A stretch of 64,000 nucleotides of DNA from Ooceraea biroi (lineage: Eukaryota > Arthropoda > Insecta > Hymenoptera > Formicidae): NCBI RefSeq assembly GCF_003672135.1, contig NC_039515.1:10230001-10294000 (forward strand), written 5' to 3'. Below, one piece after another: positions 10,441 through 21,773 of this stretch. Each line of letters begins with the position of its first letter. Position 1 is the first letter of the stretch. Position numbers and translations under genes: made by a program. Under the pieces are notes generated by a model. That model did no database searches and was not told the origin of the DNA. It worked only from the letters and a program-made list of their open reading frames with translations.

Positions 10441-11506
10441 ATGAACAATAATTTTTCTTTTGAAGAGCTAGCTGACATGCATCTTATTTATGGCGAAGCG
10501 AGATGTAATGGAAGAGAAGCTGCACGCTTGTACGAAGAAAGATATCCAAATCGCCGTCAACCTCATCATAGCACATTTGCTTCTATTCATCGTCGCCTTC
10601 GAGAAAGTGGTAACCTAAAGCGCAGTGGTGGTGCTGGTCCAAGAACAACACGTATGATAGCGTTCGAAGAAAAAGTCCCAAACCGCGTAGAAGAAGAACG
10701 TTCCACAAGTGTTCGCGCAATTTCGCATAATATGGGGGCTTCCACGACAACAGTATGGCGTGTTATGCATGAACAACTTCTTCATCCCTACCATATTCAA
10801 AGAGTACAAGGTTTGAATCCTGGAGACTAATCGGATCGCTTTCTGTCAATGGTTTTTGAGTTGCAATTTGATCCAGCCTAACTTCGGAAGAATTGTGTTG
10901 TTCTCGGATGAAGCATGCTTTACTCGGGATGATGTTTTCAACAGTCGCAACAACCATATCTGGGATGATGAAAATCCTCCATGCTGTCGCTTTACAAGAT
11001 ACCAGCAGCAATTTTCCGTCAACATTTGGGCTGGTATTGTGGGCGAGAATTTGATAGTATACTTGCTGCCACCTCGTTTGAATGCTCACATTTATCTCCA
11101 ATTCATACAAAATATTTTACCAGGACTTTTACAAAATGTCCTTTTGGATATAAGACGAGACATGTGGTTTCAACATGACGGAGCACCTGCACACTTCAGT
11201 TTGAACGTACGCCAGTATCTGGATCAGCGTTTTCTGAACAGATGGATTGGGAGAGGAGGTCCCGTAGCTTGGCCTGCGCGATCTCCTGATCTTAATCCCC
11301 TCGACTTTTTCCTTTGGGGTTTTGTGAAGACTCTGGTATACGAGACTCCTGTACTTGGGGAGGAAGATCTTCTCGCAAGAGTCATGGCCGCTTGCGAACA
11401 TGTGCAAACTATTCCCGGGATATGCCATAGGATCCGTGAATCCATGAACCGACGATGCCATCTGTGTATAGAAGAAAATGGGCAACATTTTGAGCATTTG
11501 TTATAA
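10441..11506 (+). pseudogene. DD41D IS630/Tc1/mariner transposase with one frameshift
   Basis: The ATG at 10441 gives MNNNFSFEELADMHLIYGEA, the start typical of this insect family. The N-terminal HTH part runs to 10830, where the frame shifts. The downstream frame holds the first Asp in VLFSDEACF, the second in FQHDGAPAHF and the third in SPDLNPLDFFLW, with 41 residues between the second and third. All three catalytic Asps are present, so a single frameshift near 10830 is the main defect. The C terminus ends at HFEHLL, right before the right TIR. Similar proteins occur at 16627-17709, 34604-35667 and 36906-37967, but they are clearly different lineages. Confidence 0.88.
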
Positions 11507-11554
11507 ATCCAACTAATTTACTCTCCTGCAAAAACGGCTCATTTTCGGGTATCG

Positions 11555-11568
11555 GTATATTAATAAAA
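11555..11568 (+). repeat. Target site duplication, left copy
   Basis: GTATATTAATAAAA is repeated exactly at 14746-14759 and belongs to the TIR of the host DD41D element, so it is a 14-bp duplication made by the Penelope-like insertion. Confidence 0.9.
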
Positions 11569-11589
11569 CCGAAGTGAGAACAGCTCAAA

Positions 11590-12110
11590 CAATATACAAT
11601 CAATAAATGAAAACTGCTGAGAGCGAAGCTGGATGTACGTGCTTATAATTTATTTTATTAAGTAAGTCCGTGATATAAACGTTTCAGTCCACTCGTTGGA
11701 CCATCTTCAGTATACTACAACAATAAATACAGTATAAATCACATCTCATGTTATAAATCGTTAAAACAATTCTTTAATACGTACCAAATCTAACATATAT
11801 AAAAAATCCTATAGTTCTATTCATAACGTATTTACAAAATGTAATCCTATCAAAAAATATTTAATAATATAAGAGAACGTCATAACACCATCAATAAAAT
11901 AACCAACAGATTCATACTCACGTATCCCCATTCGATTACAATTTGTCGTCAACTTAGCGCAATACATAGAAATAAATTCAATAAAAATAAATAGTAGGAT
12001 GTCAAAATATAAAGCAACAACGATGAACAGATCGCTGATGTCAGACATTGGAACTCTCACTTGTAACGCAATATATAACTCAAATGAAGACTATCGAATA
12101 CATGATACCG
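11590..12110 (-). repeat. PLE terminal repeat, left (inverted) copy
   Basis: The reverse complement matches 14230-14745 almost perfectly. Opposite orientation of the two pseudo-LTRs is a known PLE arrangement. Confidence 0.9.
11681..11710 (-). ncRNA. Candidate hammerhead ribozyme core, left PLE repeat
   Basis: On the minus strand CTGAAGA is followed by GGTCC, a 7-nt loop, GGACT and GAAAC. This matches the CUGANGA - stem II - GAAA core reported from PLE terminal repeats. Stems I and III are not convincingly drawn from the sequence alone. Confidence 0.5.
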
Positions 12111-12145
12111 AAAATCGCACAGACAAACAGACACGGAAAACAAGT

Positions 12146-14295
12146 TTAAAGAGTGGGGGACAAATTCAAAATAGGAAAATATTCATCCGGTAACCCCAAT
12201 GTATCACTCTGTAAATTCAATGGTTTTTTCTGTCTTTTTATATTAACCATCTCCGAAATCAATCTTTTTTTATATGATTTCTCCTCATCTAAAATCTTCA
12301 CATCATCCTACTCAAACTCATAACCAAATTCCAATCTATGTGCAGATATTACTGATGGAGATCCTGACTTTTTATTGATATCATTCCTATGTTCTTTAAG
12401 TCTAGTACTCAATTTGCGTTTAGTCTGGCCCACATAAGATCCATCACAATCCTTACATGAAACTTTATAAACCACATTACAATGTAACATTTTATTAACG
12501 GAATCTTTTCCCGTACCAATAAACCTTCTTAACGAATGCATTGGCCGATAAGACGTTTCAAAATCAAGCCTTTTTACCTTATTACTGAAAGATTCTGAAA
12601 TAGATTTAACGTATGGAACCACAAAAAATCCTTTTTCTTTGTTATTCTCACTATCATTCAAACCTCTATATACATGTTTTTTAATTCTATCCCGAACATT
12701 ACACAAAATAAATTGGAGAGATATCCATTCTCTAGTAACATATTAACCATAAATTTTAAATTCTTTTCTTGGAATCGCGGATCTGAAATATGTATAATTT
12801 TATCGACTAGACCTGAAATAACACCTTGTTTATGAGCAATGGGATGATGTGAATGGAAACTGAGATACCTGGCCGAAAATGTCGGTTTACGAAACCAATC
12901 CAAACCAAGTTTCCCCTGCTTGAAGACTATGGACACATCCAGAAAGCTAATAGAATCGTCATTGTTAGACTCAATCGTAAATTGTAATCTGTCATGGAAA
13001 GAGTTAAACGTCTGCAAAATAAAATCAAAATATTCAAGTTTCGACGCAAATAAGATGTCATCAACATATCTATAATAAACTGGTAAGCAAAAGTCAAATC
13101 TTCTAATAGCTTCCTCTTCTATGTCCTCCACAACTATGTTTGCAATAGTCGGGGAAGCCGGAGACCCCATGGGAGTACCAAAAATCTGTCTATACGTGCG
13201 ACCATTAAAAGTAAAAAACGTAGAGTCCAAAACAAATCTGACAGCAATCAAAAATTCATCCAACGGAATTGGTGTACCCTCAGAGATAGAACTCCATCTT
13301 CTCTCAATACTTTTTAGCGCAAGGTCCGTAGGAATGTTTGTAAATAAAGAAACCGCATCTAAGGACGCAAACTGTAATTCAGCTTCCAATTCAGTTTTTC
13401 TAAGAACATTTACCAATTGAAAACTATTTTTTATGTTACTTTTTGGAGAACTTATATTACAATAAATAATTTCATGTGTAAATGGCGACAACGCATACAA
13501 AGGACTGTCAATGCTCGAAACAATAATTCTCAAAGGACAGCCTTCCTTATGGATCTTAGGTAAACCGTATGCTCTGGGGAGAACACCATCCGTTGACAAC
13601 AAAGCTTTATATTTCGGCTCATTTATATACCCGTTATTTTTCCACTTAACTAAAAGATCTCTTAATTTGTTGATAATAATTTTCGTTGGATCTTTATCTG
13701 TTGTAATGTAGGTATCACTATCAGACAACATCTCAATCATCCTCGACTTATATTCATTAATATCAATCGCCACCGTAACATTACCCTTGTCAGCTCTGGT
13801 AAACAATATTTCCGAGTGTTCTGTCATAAAATTCTTTGTTATTCTAGACCATTTTAACAACATGTTGTCAGTCGAAGTCGATTTCAAGTTGTCAGAACCA
13901 TACCTATCTAAAATACGTGTGGACTGATTTCTGACCGACTGCCGAACTGCGTGATCACATCTGACAATGTTATTCTCAACATGTTTAATAAACTCAATAA
14001 TCGTCCTTTCCTTCTCTCTCCCTGTCGTCGGCATATTAAATCTATCCCCTAATTGTACCAGCAATCGAACTTCAATAGGTATATGAGTATTAGACTTGTT
14101 AACAAACCATTTATCTTGCAATTTATCAACTGGCGCCTCAGACTGAAACTGTGATGGAACGATCTCAATTTTAGATGATTCTCCATCATTAGGGTTTGAG
14201 AAGGAAACGGCCAATGTTTTCGACGATGTTTTCGGTATCATGTATTCGATAGTCTTCATTTGAGTTATATATTGCGTTACAAGTGAGAGTTCCAA
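12146..14295 (-). CDS. PLE reverse transcriptase with GIY-YIG endonuclease (frameshifted)
   Basis: This is the single ORF of the PLE, used for target-primed retrotransposition. The first 545 codons are open. RT motifs are clear: FTRADKGNVTVAID near the N-terminal third, LPRAYGLPKIHK, QFASLDAVSLFTNIP (catalytic Asp), GTPMGSPASPTIANIVVE, YYRYVDDILFA (the YVDD box) and SISFLDVSI. A frameshift near 12690 joins to a frame with the GIY-YIG part (LHCNVVYKVSCKDCDGSYVG, RKLSTRLKEH). A TAG after GYEFE at about 12308 precedes a tail that stays open to about 12146. The ORF start lies in the terminal repeat, as it begins within sequence shared with 12060-12110. Two lesions in an otherwise well preserved gene suggest recent inactivation or sequencing error. 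Confidence 0.9.
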
Positions 14296-14745
14296 TGTCT
14301 GACATCAGCGATCTGTTCATCGTTGTTGCTTTATATTTTGACATCCTACTATTTATTTTTATTGAATTTATTTCTATGTATTGCGCTAAGTTGACGACAA
14401 ATTGTAATCGAATGGGGATACGTGAGTATGAATCTGTTGGTTATTTTATTGATGGTGTTATGACGTTCTCTTATATTATTAAATATTTTTTGATAGGATT
14501 ACATTTTGTAAATACGTTATGAATAGAACTATAGGATTTTTTATATATGTTAGATTTGGTACGTATTAAAGAATTGTTTTAACGATTTATAACATGAGAT
14601 GTGATTTATACTGTATTTATTGTTGTAGGATACTGAAGATGGTCCAACGAGTGGACTGAAACGTTTATATCACGGACTTACTTAATAAAATAAATTATAA
14701 GCACGTACATCCAGCTTCGCTCTCAGCAGTTTTCATTTATTGATT
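14230..14745 (+). repeat. PLE terminal repeat, right copy
   Basis: Inverted mate of 11590-12110. It ends exactly at the right target duplication (14746-14759). Confidence 0.9.
14633..14662 (+). ncRNA. Candidate hammerhead ribozyme core, right PLE repeat
   Basis: CTGAAGA (14633-14639) and GAAAC (14658-14662) flank a GGTCC/GGACT stem II. This is identical to the inverted copy at 11681-11710. Confidence 0.5.
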
Positions 14746-14759
14746 GTATATTAATAAAA
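14746..14759 (+). repeat. Target site duplication, right copy
   Basis: An exact match to 11555-11568. Confidence 0.9.
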
Positions 14760-14834
14760 GTTGCTTATTTTGGTGTCCTCTATAACCCCCTGAAGTTTGT
14801 CGGTATGGTCGGTATGGATGTTTGGAACACCTTG

Positions 14835-15269
14835 TATAAGATGTATATACAATATGTTAATTATAATATAATGTTTTAGATTTTTCAGCTTGTATCACAT
14901 AAAGGCGATATTGTAGAAATTCTAATTCACTTTCTATTTATAACAGCCATATTCATGTACATGTTTTTATCGAATTATGCTGGACAAGAAGTTACGGATA
15001 ATTATAACCGCATATTTTTCACAACGTAATAAATAATTATTAATATGATGTTCACATACCCCCCTCTACACACACACACATACACGCACGCGCGCGTGTT
15101 AAGATGAATATTGCTTTATAACAAAAGTTTGTAGCGTTTTTTTAATGAAATTCGAAAATAAAAAATTACTATATATACATATATATAGAGTGTCTCATAA
15201 CTCCATAATTCCCCGTTACTAGCGTATAGTTTGGACTTAGCCGAAAAGTTTTGGGCTTAGTCGAAAAGT
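14835..15269. other. AT-rich spacer with CA/CG microsatellite
   Basis: A short (CA)n/(CG)n tract lies near 15068-15100. No gene is visible. From about 15185 a GAGTGTCTCATAAC sequence could be the decayed end of the foldback that follows. Confidence 0.5.
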
Positions 15270-15625
15270 TCTGTATCATTTTGCGATTTTCGCAATAATA
15301 ACCGAGTTATTAAGGATTGATATTAATGTATGAGAGCGCGGCTCGTGCAGCGAGGCCATCGATAGGAGGGCGCAGTGAAGCGCGATGGAGATAGTGAAGC
15401 CAGAAAGCGTGCGACAATTCCCGAGACCATTCCCACTCCATCCCCACCGTATGCTTCAAAGCACGCGTTCTGGCATCGCTGTCTCCATCGCGCCTCACCG
15501 CGCCGTAACCAACAACGCGCGGCCCTCCTACCAACGGACTCGCTGCACGAGCCGCGCTTTCATTCGTTTAATTTAATCGTTAATAACTCGGTTATTATTG
15601 CAAAAATCGCAAAATGGTACAGGTT
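15270..15625. repeat. GC-rich foldback element
   Basis: TTTTGCGATTTTCGCAATAA at about 15280 is mirrored near 15600, and the interior arms (GCGCGGCTCGTGCAGCGAG against CGCTGCACGAGCCGCGC) also pair. The core from 15423 (GAGACCATTCCCACTCCATC) matches 25 of 27 bases of the core in the element at 33530-34282. The short open frames here are by-products of the palindrome. Confidence 0.8.
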
Positions 15626-16379
15626 GTTATGCATCTGATCCGCTCTAATAGATATACATGTATATATTCTTATAGAAGAAAATAATTATATTTGTCTATT
15701 ACATTTTACACACGCAATGCACACGCGTGTATATATCTATTATTATTATATTTTGGGTAAAAGTTCAGAAAAGGGAATCCCTTCCAATGACCTTGAGCTT
15801 GACATATGTTGTCAAGGTCACCCTCCTGAGTGACCTTCAAGAGGTTTTAGTCGTCGCTCGTTGTTTGTTAAAAAGTTATTAACAAAATAAGTTCAGTGGT
15901 TTTGTATGGATTTCCGACTTTTCACACGAAGTAAGGACTTGAATTTGACATACATTACAAAGGTCACTTCCCCGAGTAGCACGCAGAAGGTTTCCCATTT
16001 TAAAGTTTCCCCTAAAATATTTCAGAAACACTGCGTTAAATCGAAAAATGTTTCAAACAAACGTTCTGTGACTTCGAGGGGGACATAAGACGGTACTATT
16101 GGTTTGAACTTGGGTGGTGTTGTCAAGGTCATATGGAGTTCAACTTTGTTATTTTAAACGGAACCCCATACTTTTTAACGCAGATTCTGATTCTTCGTCG
16201 AAAAAAAGTAACTTTTGTCCGAAACATTTTTTTAAACACGCCCTCCTTATCCCGAAAACTCAGGTTCAACCTTTAACGGACCAATGATAATACTCGCTTT
16301 ATAACAGACACTGAAGTTTTTTTTAGTATTTTACTGTTTACCATCAGTATGTGCGTGCGTGCGTATGCGTGTGTTCTAC

Positions 16380-16565
16380 ATCCAGCCAACTAAGGCAAGA
16401 TCGATCACTGATCCAGCCAGTTAAGGCAAGATCGATTACAGATCCGGCCAGTTAAGGCAAGATCGATCATTGATCCAGCCAGTTAAGGCAAGATCGTGCT
16501 CTGATCCAGCCAGTTAAGGCAAGATCGTGCTCTGATCCAGCCAGTTAAGGCAAGATCGTGCCGTT
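16380..16565 (+). repeat. 31-bp tandem repeat, left arm
   Basis: Six units of TCCAGCCAGTTAAGGCAAGA plus 11 variable bases follow head to tail with no spacer. Matching inverted units lie at 18389-18495. Confidence 0.95.
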
Positions 16566-16626
16566 ATGTAGTCAATTAAGGCCAAGTAAGGTAGTCGTAA
16601 ATTAGTTTTGTAGGTTGTCTCTCTGC

Positions 16627-17709
16627 TCATCTGATGAGATGTTCAAACGTAGCTCCGTTGACTTGTTGACAATATTGAATCCGTCTCTCGAAGTTTGTAA
16701 CAGTACGTAAGAGAACATCACGTGGAATAATGTTACACGCTGCTCGGATCCTCTCCATCATGTTTTCTCTTGTCGTTGGTCTCTCCCGATAGACTACATC
16801 TTTCAGGTAACCCCATAAATAAAAATCTGGAGAAGTTAAATCTGGTGATCTTGCTGGCCACCTTACTCGACTACCCCTTCCAATCCATACATCACGGAAG
16901 GTCTCGTTCAGATAATCTCTGACGATATTGGCATAGTGAGGACCTGCACCATCATGTTGGAACCACATTCTTCTCCGTGTCGTTAAGGTCAATATCTTCA
17001 AGAAGTATTGAAAGAATATCTCTTAGAAATTGTAAATAGTTCTGAGCATTAACCATACAATCAAAAAAGTAAGGGCCAATTACATAGCCATTGGCGATTC
17101 CGCACCAGACAGTGAGACTCCATCGATGCTGATTGTCTATTTGTTGCATCCAACGAGGATTAACTGGAGTCCAATAGTGACAATTATGACGATTCAACGT
17201 TCCATGACTATGAAAAGTAGCTTCATCGCTGAACAAAACGTACTTGAAAAATCGCCATCGTGCAGAAGTTGCTGTGTTGCCCAGCGACAAAATAATAGCC
17301 GTTCTCGATGATCATTCTCAGTCAAGGCTTGATTTAGTGTAATATGATAAGGGTGGTACTTTGCAGCCTTCAAGTATCTAGAAGCAGTCGATCTTGGAAT
17401 TCCCACTGTACGCTCAATTTCACGTAATGATACATGAGGGTTCAAATGAACCATCGCCAGAGTTACGAGGAAACGAGCATTCAGCGCGTAATCATCTACG
17501 TTGTAACATCTTCTTCGTCGACAGAGATTCCCTCTCCGAATCCTTATTTCAATTTTACGTATTGCAGTATGACTCGGATGTTGTCGTAGAGGAAATCTTC
17601 TTCGGTACAATGCTGCTGCTCTTTTGTAATTACGTCGACATTCTCCTAGGATGAGAAGAATGTCGGTCAACTCGTTCGACGTGTAATCGGGCATTGTTTT
17701 TACTTGCAC
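16627..17709 (-). pseudogene. DD41D mariner-like transposase, two frameshifts
   Basis: On the minus strand the gene starts near 17709 (best ATG giving MPDYTSNELTDILLILGECR). The HTH region includes GIPRSTASRYLKAAKYHPYH. A frameshift near 17245 leads to YVLFSDEATFHSHG (first Asp), VNPRW and VWCGIANGYVIGPYFF. A second frameshift near 16985 leads to FQHDGAGPHY (second Asp) and SPDLTSPDFYLWGYL (third Asp), 41 residues apart. The C terminus ends at ATFEHLIR. All catalytic Asps remain, so the frameshifts are the inactivating lesions. The protein is only distantly like the copy at 10441-11506. Confidence 0.85.
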
Positions 17710-18388
17710 AACAATGGAATTTTAGAAACAAAAAAAATTTGAAAATCATTCACGAATGACGTGACGAGTTAAAGAGGAAGTGTCGAGAACAGAAAACTTT
17801 ATGCTAATTGCTCAAGGACTCATACAAGTTGAGAAAGACACCAGCTGTCAATCGATAAGTCAACTTTCAATGAGATGTATCGCATCCTGCAGTAAATAAG
17901 AATAACCAATACTGTTTAATATTGAGATGGGAAAGTAATAGTGCAATAATCCTCAAACTCTCGAGCCGATTAAAGCAAAGACCGTTTCTGAATATTCCAC
18001 TCTTGGCTTTGAAATAATAATTCGGAACTACCTACTGTTTGACCTTGACATTATGTAACCAACAACATGGAGTCTGAAAATTTGTCGTTCTTTCCTATTC
18101 TACAGTCAAAGTTAATTTCACCATTGAGAATATTCACATGACCTTAGAAATTGATTCCAAGGAAATTGATCCGCATGGTACAACTTGAGTAATGGGTATT
18201 GTAACTTTCAAGCCTTATAAGTCGAAAAGTACTTAATGAAAAAAATACTTCATTATAGTGTTTTGAAAAGCTCTCGAGGTAAGCTATGAGAATATGCAAT
18301 GAAAAATTAGGAGTTCCATTTACAAAATTCGAAGTGACCTTGCCCTGACCTTGACAACGCCACTCAAGGTCAAACCAATACCATCTTA

Positions 18389-18495
18389 ACTGGCTGGATC
18401 AGAGCACGATTTTGCCTTAACTGGCTGGATCAGAGAACGATCTTGCCTTAACTGGCTGGATCAGTGATCGATCTTGCCTTAGTTGGCTGGATGTA
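18389..18495 (-). repeat. 31-bp tandem repeat, right arm
   Basis: Three to four inverted units of the 31-bp repeat seen at 16380-16565. The unequal copy number in the two arms shows independent expansion or contraction. Confidence 0.9.
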
Positions 18496-19165
18496 GAACA
18501 CACGCATACGCACGCACGCACATGTTGATGGTAAACAGTAAAATACTAAAAAACACTTCAGTGTCTGTTATAAAGCGAGTATTATCATCGGTCCGTTAAA
18601 GGTTGAACCTGAGTTTTCGGGATAAGGAGGGCGTTTTTAAAAACAATGTTTCGAACAAAAGTTACTTACTTTTCGACGAAGAATCAGACTCTGCAATAAA
18701 AAGTATGGGGTTCCGTTTAAAAAAACAATGTTGAACTCCATATGACCTTGACAACGCCACCCAAGGTCAAACCAATAGTACCGTCTTATGTCCCCCTCGA
18801 AGTCACAGAACGTTTGTTTGAAACATTTTTCGATTTAACGCAGTGTTTCTGAAATGTTTTAGGGGAAACTTAAAAATGGGACACCCTGTATATATCCAGC
18901 ATATACTTTTGAAATTTATTTAATCGTTGAAAATCTTTGAATATGCTGGGAAAGTGTATGCTTCGACATATGTAGATCTCCATATATTACGTCTTAACTA
19001 CTAATGTTAACTCGTACATTTTTCAAATTTCTTTTGTTTATAACTTTTTAATGAACAATGAGTGACGGCTAAAACCTCTTGATGGTCACTCAGGAGGGTG
19101 ACCTTGACAACATATGTCAAGGTCAAAGTCATTGGAAGGGGCTCCCCTTTTCTGAACTTTTACCA

Positions 19166-19693
19166 TATTTTGTTATTTCTGAATACATTATTTATCTTTT
19201 TTCTTGCAGATATAATGTTCTATGGTATATAGCACCTTTACACATTCAAAGACTACTACTTTTTATATTGCAAAGGGGCAGCAAGAATTTCGGTTTAAAA
19301 GTTGGCGGATTATTATTTGTATCCTTAGAATGTTTGGCCTCAGTAACGTATCACTATGCATATTATGAAGTGCAATTTACATAGAAAATATATATAAAAA
19401 AATATTTCATTGCAGCTAACGAGTACATCAATATCTTACTTTACCGTTATGTGTTCTACACAGAAGTAATATGAATAATGTAACATATTGTAACATATTA
19501 TAATAGAATAGATAAATATAAAACAAATAACTAATTACGTTGATCTGTAATCGTGACTATTAAACTGTTAAATGAAGAGATGTAGAACGAAGATAATATA
19601 TCTTTCTTTTTCGTTATGACATAGGACTATTTATAATCGACCTAATGAAAGTACAATAGAAAGAGGAATATTATAGTTGTATATAATATTATA
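19166..19693. other. AT-rich spacer
   Basis: No gene, repeat or RNA was recognised. Confidence 0.5.
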
Positions 19694-20589
19694 CGAGGGG
19701 GGACCCAAAAGAAACCGAACTTCCGGTGCCACGCCTCCCGAGCGCGTAGTTGAACCTTGCGCCGCTAGGTGCGTCGAGTTTAGTTCCCCTCCGATCAGTA
19801 GCCCAACGGACACCGTTGAGAAAGCACCTACGAGACCATACCGCTATTTTTTTCAAGGCCACTACTCGACGTGTCTGCTAAATTGCAATGGGTGATCGGA
19901 AGGAGCAGCGCGTCTGTGTCAAATTTTGTTTTCTTTTGGGAAATCTTTTTCGGAAACTTACGCTATGATTCAAGAAGCTTTCAAAGAGGAAGCCTTAAGC
20001 CGTACTCAGGTCTACGAATGGTTTCGTCGATTTAGGGAGGGCAGAATGAGCCTGGAAGATGACCCTCGTTCTGGGCGCCCTTCCAGAGTTTGCCCTTCGT
20101 TCCAGTAGGGCAAATCGTCAACCAACAGTTTTACTTGGAAGTTTTAAGGCGCCTACGAGAGAACGTTCGAAGAAAATGACCCGATTTGTGGCGGAGTGGA
20201 GAGTGGTTCCTTCACCACGACAATGCCCCTGCACACACGGCATTCGGTGTTCGTCGTTATCTGGCCTCACTGGGATGGACACTTGTTCCCCCCCCCCCCC
20301 CTATTCACTCGACCTAGCCCCCTGTGATTTTTTTCTCTTTCCGTGGATGAAAAAAAGCTTGAAGGGGAAGCGTTTTGACGATGTTAACGCTGTAAAAACA
20401 GCTTCGCAGAGGGATCTTGACAGCATCGGAGTTCAGGAGTTCCAGGGATGCTTTGATCAATGGAAAAAAAGACTTGACAAGTGTACTGCATCCCAGGGAG
20501 AGTACTTTGAAGGAAACTAACTCGTTTTTCTTTGTAATGTAAATGAAAAACAATAAAAAAAAGTTCGGTTTCTTCTGGGTCCCCCCTCG
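19694..20589 (+). mobile_element. Internally deleted mariner (DD34D)
   Basis: The termini CGAGGGGGGACCCAAAAGAA and its inverse (…GGGTCCCCCCTCG) bound 896 bases and are flanked by TA at 19692-19693 and 20590-20591. The length is well below a full mariner. Confidence 0.93.
19888..20520 (+). pseudogene. mariner transposase remnant
   Basis: The ATG at 19888 starts MGDRKEQRVCVKFCF, then a frameshift near 19940 leads to ETYAMIQEAFKEEALSRTQV and YEWFRRFREGRMSLEDDPRS, the mariner HTH domain. The middle of the protein is deleted after SGRPS. The rest is spread over two frames and keeps HHDNAPAHTAFG and PYSLDLAPCDFFLFP with 34 residues between the aspartates (DD34D). The end FEGN precedes a TAA at 20518-20520. 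A TGA also interrupts the segment just before HHDNAPAHTAFG. The first catalytic Asp lies in the deleted part, so the gene is dead. Confidence 0.88.
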
Positions 20590-21551
20590 TATTACAAATA
20601 TAATATGATGATGTACGATGTACATGGCTTGTCCAGAATGTAATGCAATTGATATCGAAGAACTAAGAACCTAAATCTATCTAAATCAAAAATTAAAACG
20701 ATAACAAAATAAGTACAGTCTGTGTTTTGCATACTTCTTTAACTTATTAAGCATTAACAATAAGGTAGGCCTTATTTGGGTTACTTAATCGTCATCATTT
20801 CTGGACTAAATTGTAAGGGAATTGTTTTGATTGTCGTTGGGTTTGTATAGAAGAGGAAAAAAACACTGCAGTCTTCCAAATTAAACGAAAGCGAAAAAGA
20901 CTTTATTTTTAACCGAAAATATGTATTACAAAATCGACATGAAAAAGTGCGAGCACATACCTTCATATATGCATGCATGCAAAGAACTATTAGTTCTAAA
21001 TGACTCCGATAGAGAGCACACTCTGTACTAATGGTTTTCTTCAACAATTGTGTCTTATTCCGTTTCGATAAAAAAATTTACAGACATAAATGAGAAAAAA
21101 CGTATAAATCTCATAACAAACTTTTTCAAATTATGCCATCTTACTACTTTAATCGTTTCCCGTCAAAGTCCGGGAATCTCTCGACAAGACACTTTTACCG
21201 TTGCGGTCGAAAGCCGGATATCTCCTGGCTGAAACATTCGATTATTTTTTTACCATTACACTACACAGAAAAAAGAGAACATTCTTGTTTTGAAAGTATC
21301 TTTAGTTTCAACGTGGTAATCTTGAAATATAATTCTATTGTGTTAATTATATTAAAATTATATTGTTATATTAAAATTATATTGCGTAATTATATTAAAC
21401 GAAGAAAACTTACTTGAATAAAGCCATTTTATTATAGTTCAACCAAGAAAAATATATTCTTGTTATTGAAGAATAAATTTCTTGAATGGAAAGGAAACAA
21501 TAATTAGATAGAAAATAACATATTTTTAAATCGAATATTATAATTATATCA
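20590..21551. other. AT-rich spacer
   Basis: No gene was supported. The short frames at 20781-21047 and 21050-21417 lack recognisable domains. TTATATTAAAATTATATTG-type repeats lie near 21350-21400. Confidence 0.5.
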
Positions 21552-21773
21552 ATTTTCGTTCAAACGGATATAACTGCGTAGTCGCGCCTCGTCGCGGCTT
21601 TCCCAACAAGCTTTAAAGTTATTAAAATCAAGCTAGAGGTGGTGCGCTCATGCGGGCCTTCTCGATGCGCGCGCAGCGATCGTCATTATGTTCTTGTTGC
21701 TGCTTCTCTCAACAGTTTCGTGAACAGCCTCGTGAATATTTTCTTAAGATTTCTACATATTCTTTCGATAAAC

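Larger units (their letters stand above)
11569..14745 (-). mobile_element. Penelope-like retroelement (PLE)
   Basis: The insertion is flanked by a 14-bp target duplication inside a mariner-like TIR. It carries reverse transcriptase followed by a GIY-YIG endonuclease, which is diagnostic of PLEs. Terminal copies of about 510 bases are present at both ends in inverted orientation. A 79-aa shadow frame is identical in the two copies, so the insertion is young. Confidence 0.93.
10009..14834 (+). mobile_element. DD41D mariner-like element interrupted by a Penelope-like element
   Basis: The left TIR starts CAGGGTGTTCC and runs about 115 bases through CAAACTTCAGGGGGTTATAG. The right TIR is its inverse but is split by a 3.2 kb insertion: the inner part is at 11515-11568 and the outer part at 14750-14834. 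TA dinucleotides flank both ends. Without the insertion the element would be about 1.6 kb and carries one transposase gene. Confidence 0.9.
15755..19165. mobile_element. DD41D-family element with ~800 bp inverted arms
   Basis: The arms 15755-16565 and 18365-19165 are inverted copies containing TGTCAAGGTCACCCTCCTGA, CGGGATAAGGAGGGCG and 31-bp tandem repeats next to the coding region. A typical mariner-type terminus (ACACCCTGTATA) occurs at about 18888, inside the right arm, followed by unrelated sequence to 19030. The arms have therefore been rearranged or further inserted into. Partial copies of the arms are at 46095-46320 and 60748-60938. Confidence 0.75.

Noticed and set aside
14283..14522. 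79-residue frame present twice with identical sequence
   Set aside because: Identity comes from the PLE terminal repeats; there is no domain and the frame is short.
16380..16565. Possible CRISPR-like array
   Set aside because: The 31-bp units are directly adjacent without spacers, mirrored in the opposite arm, and in a eukaryotic transposon.
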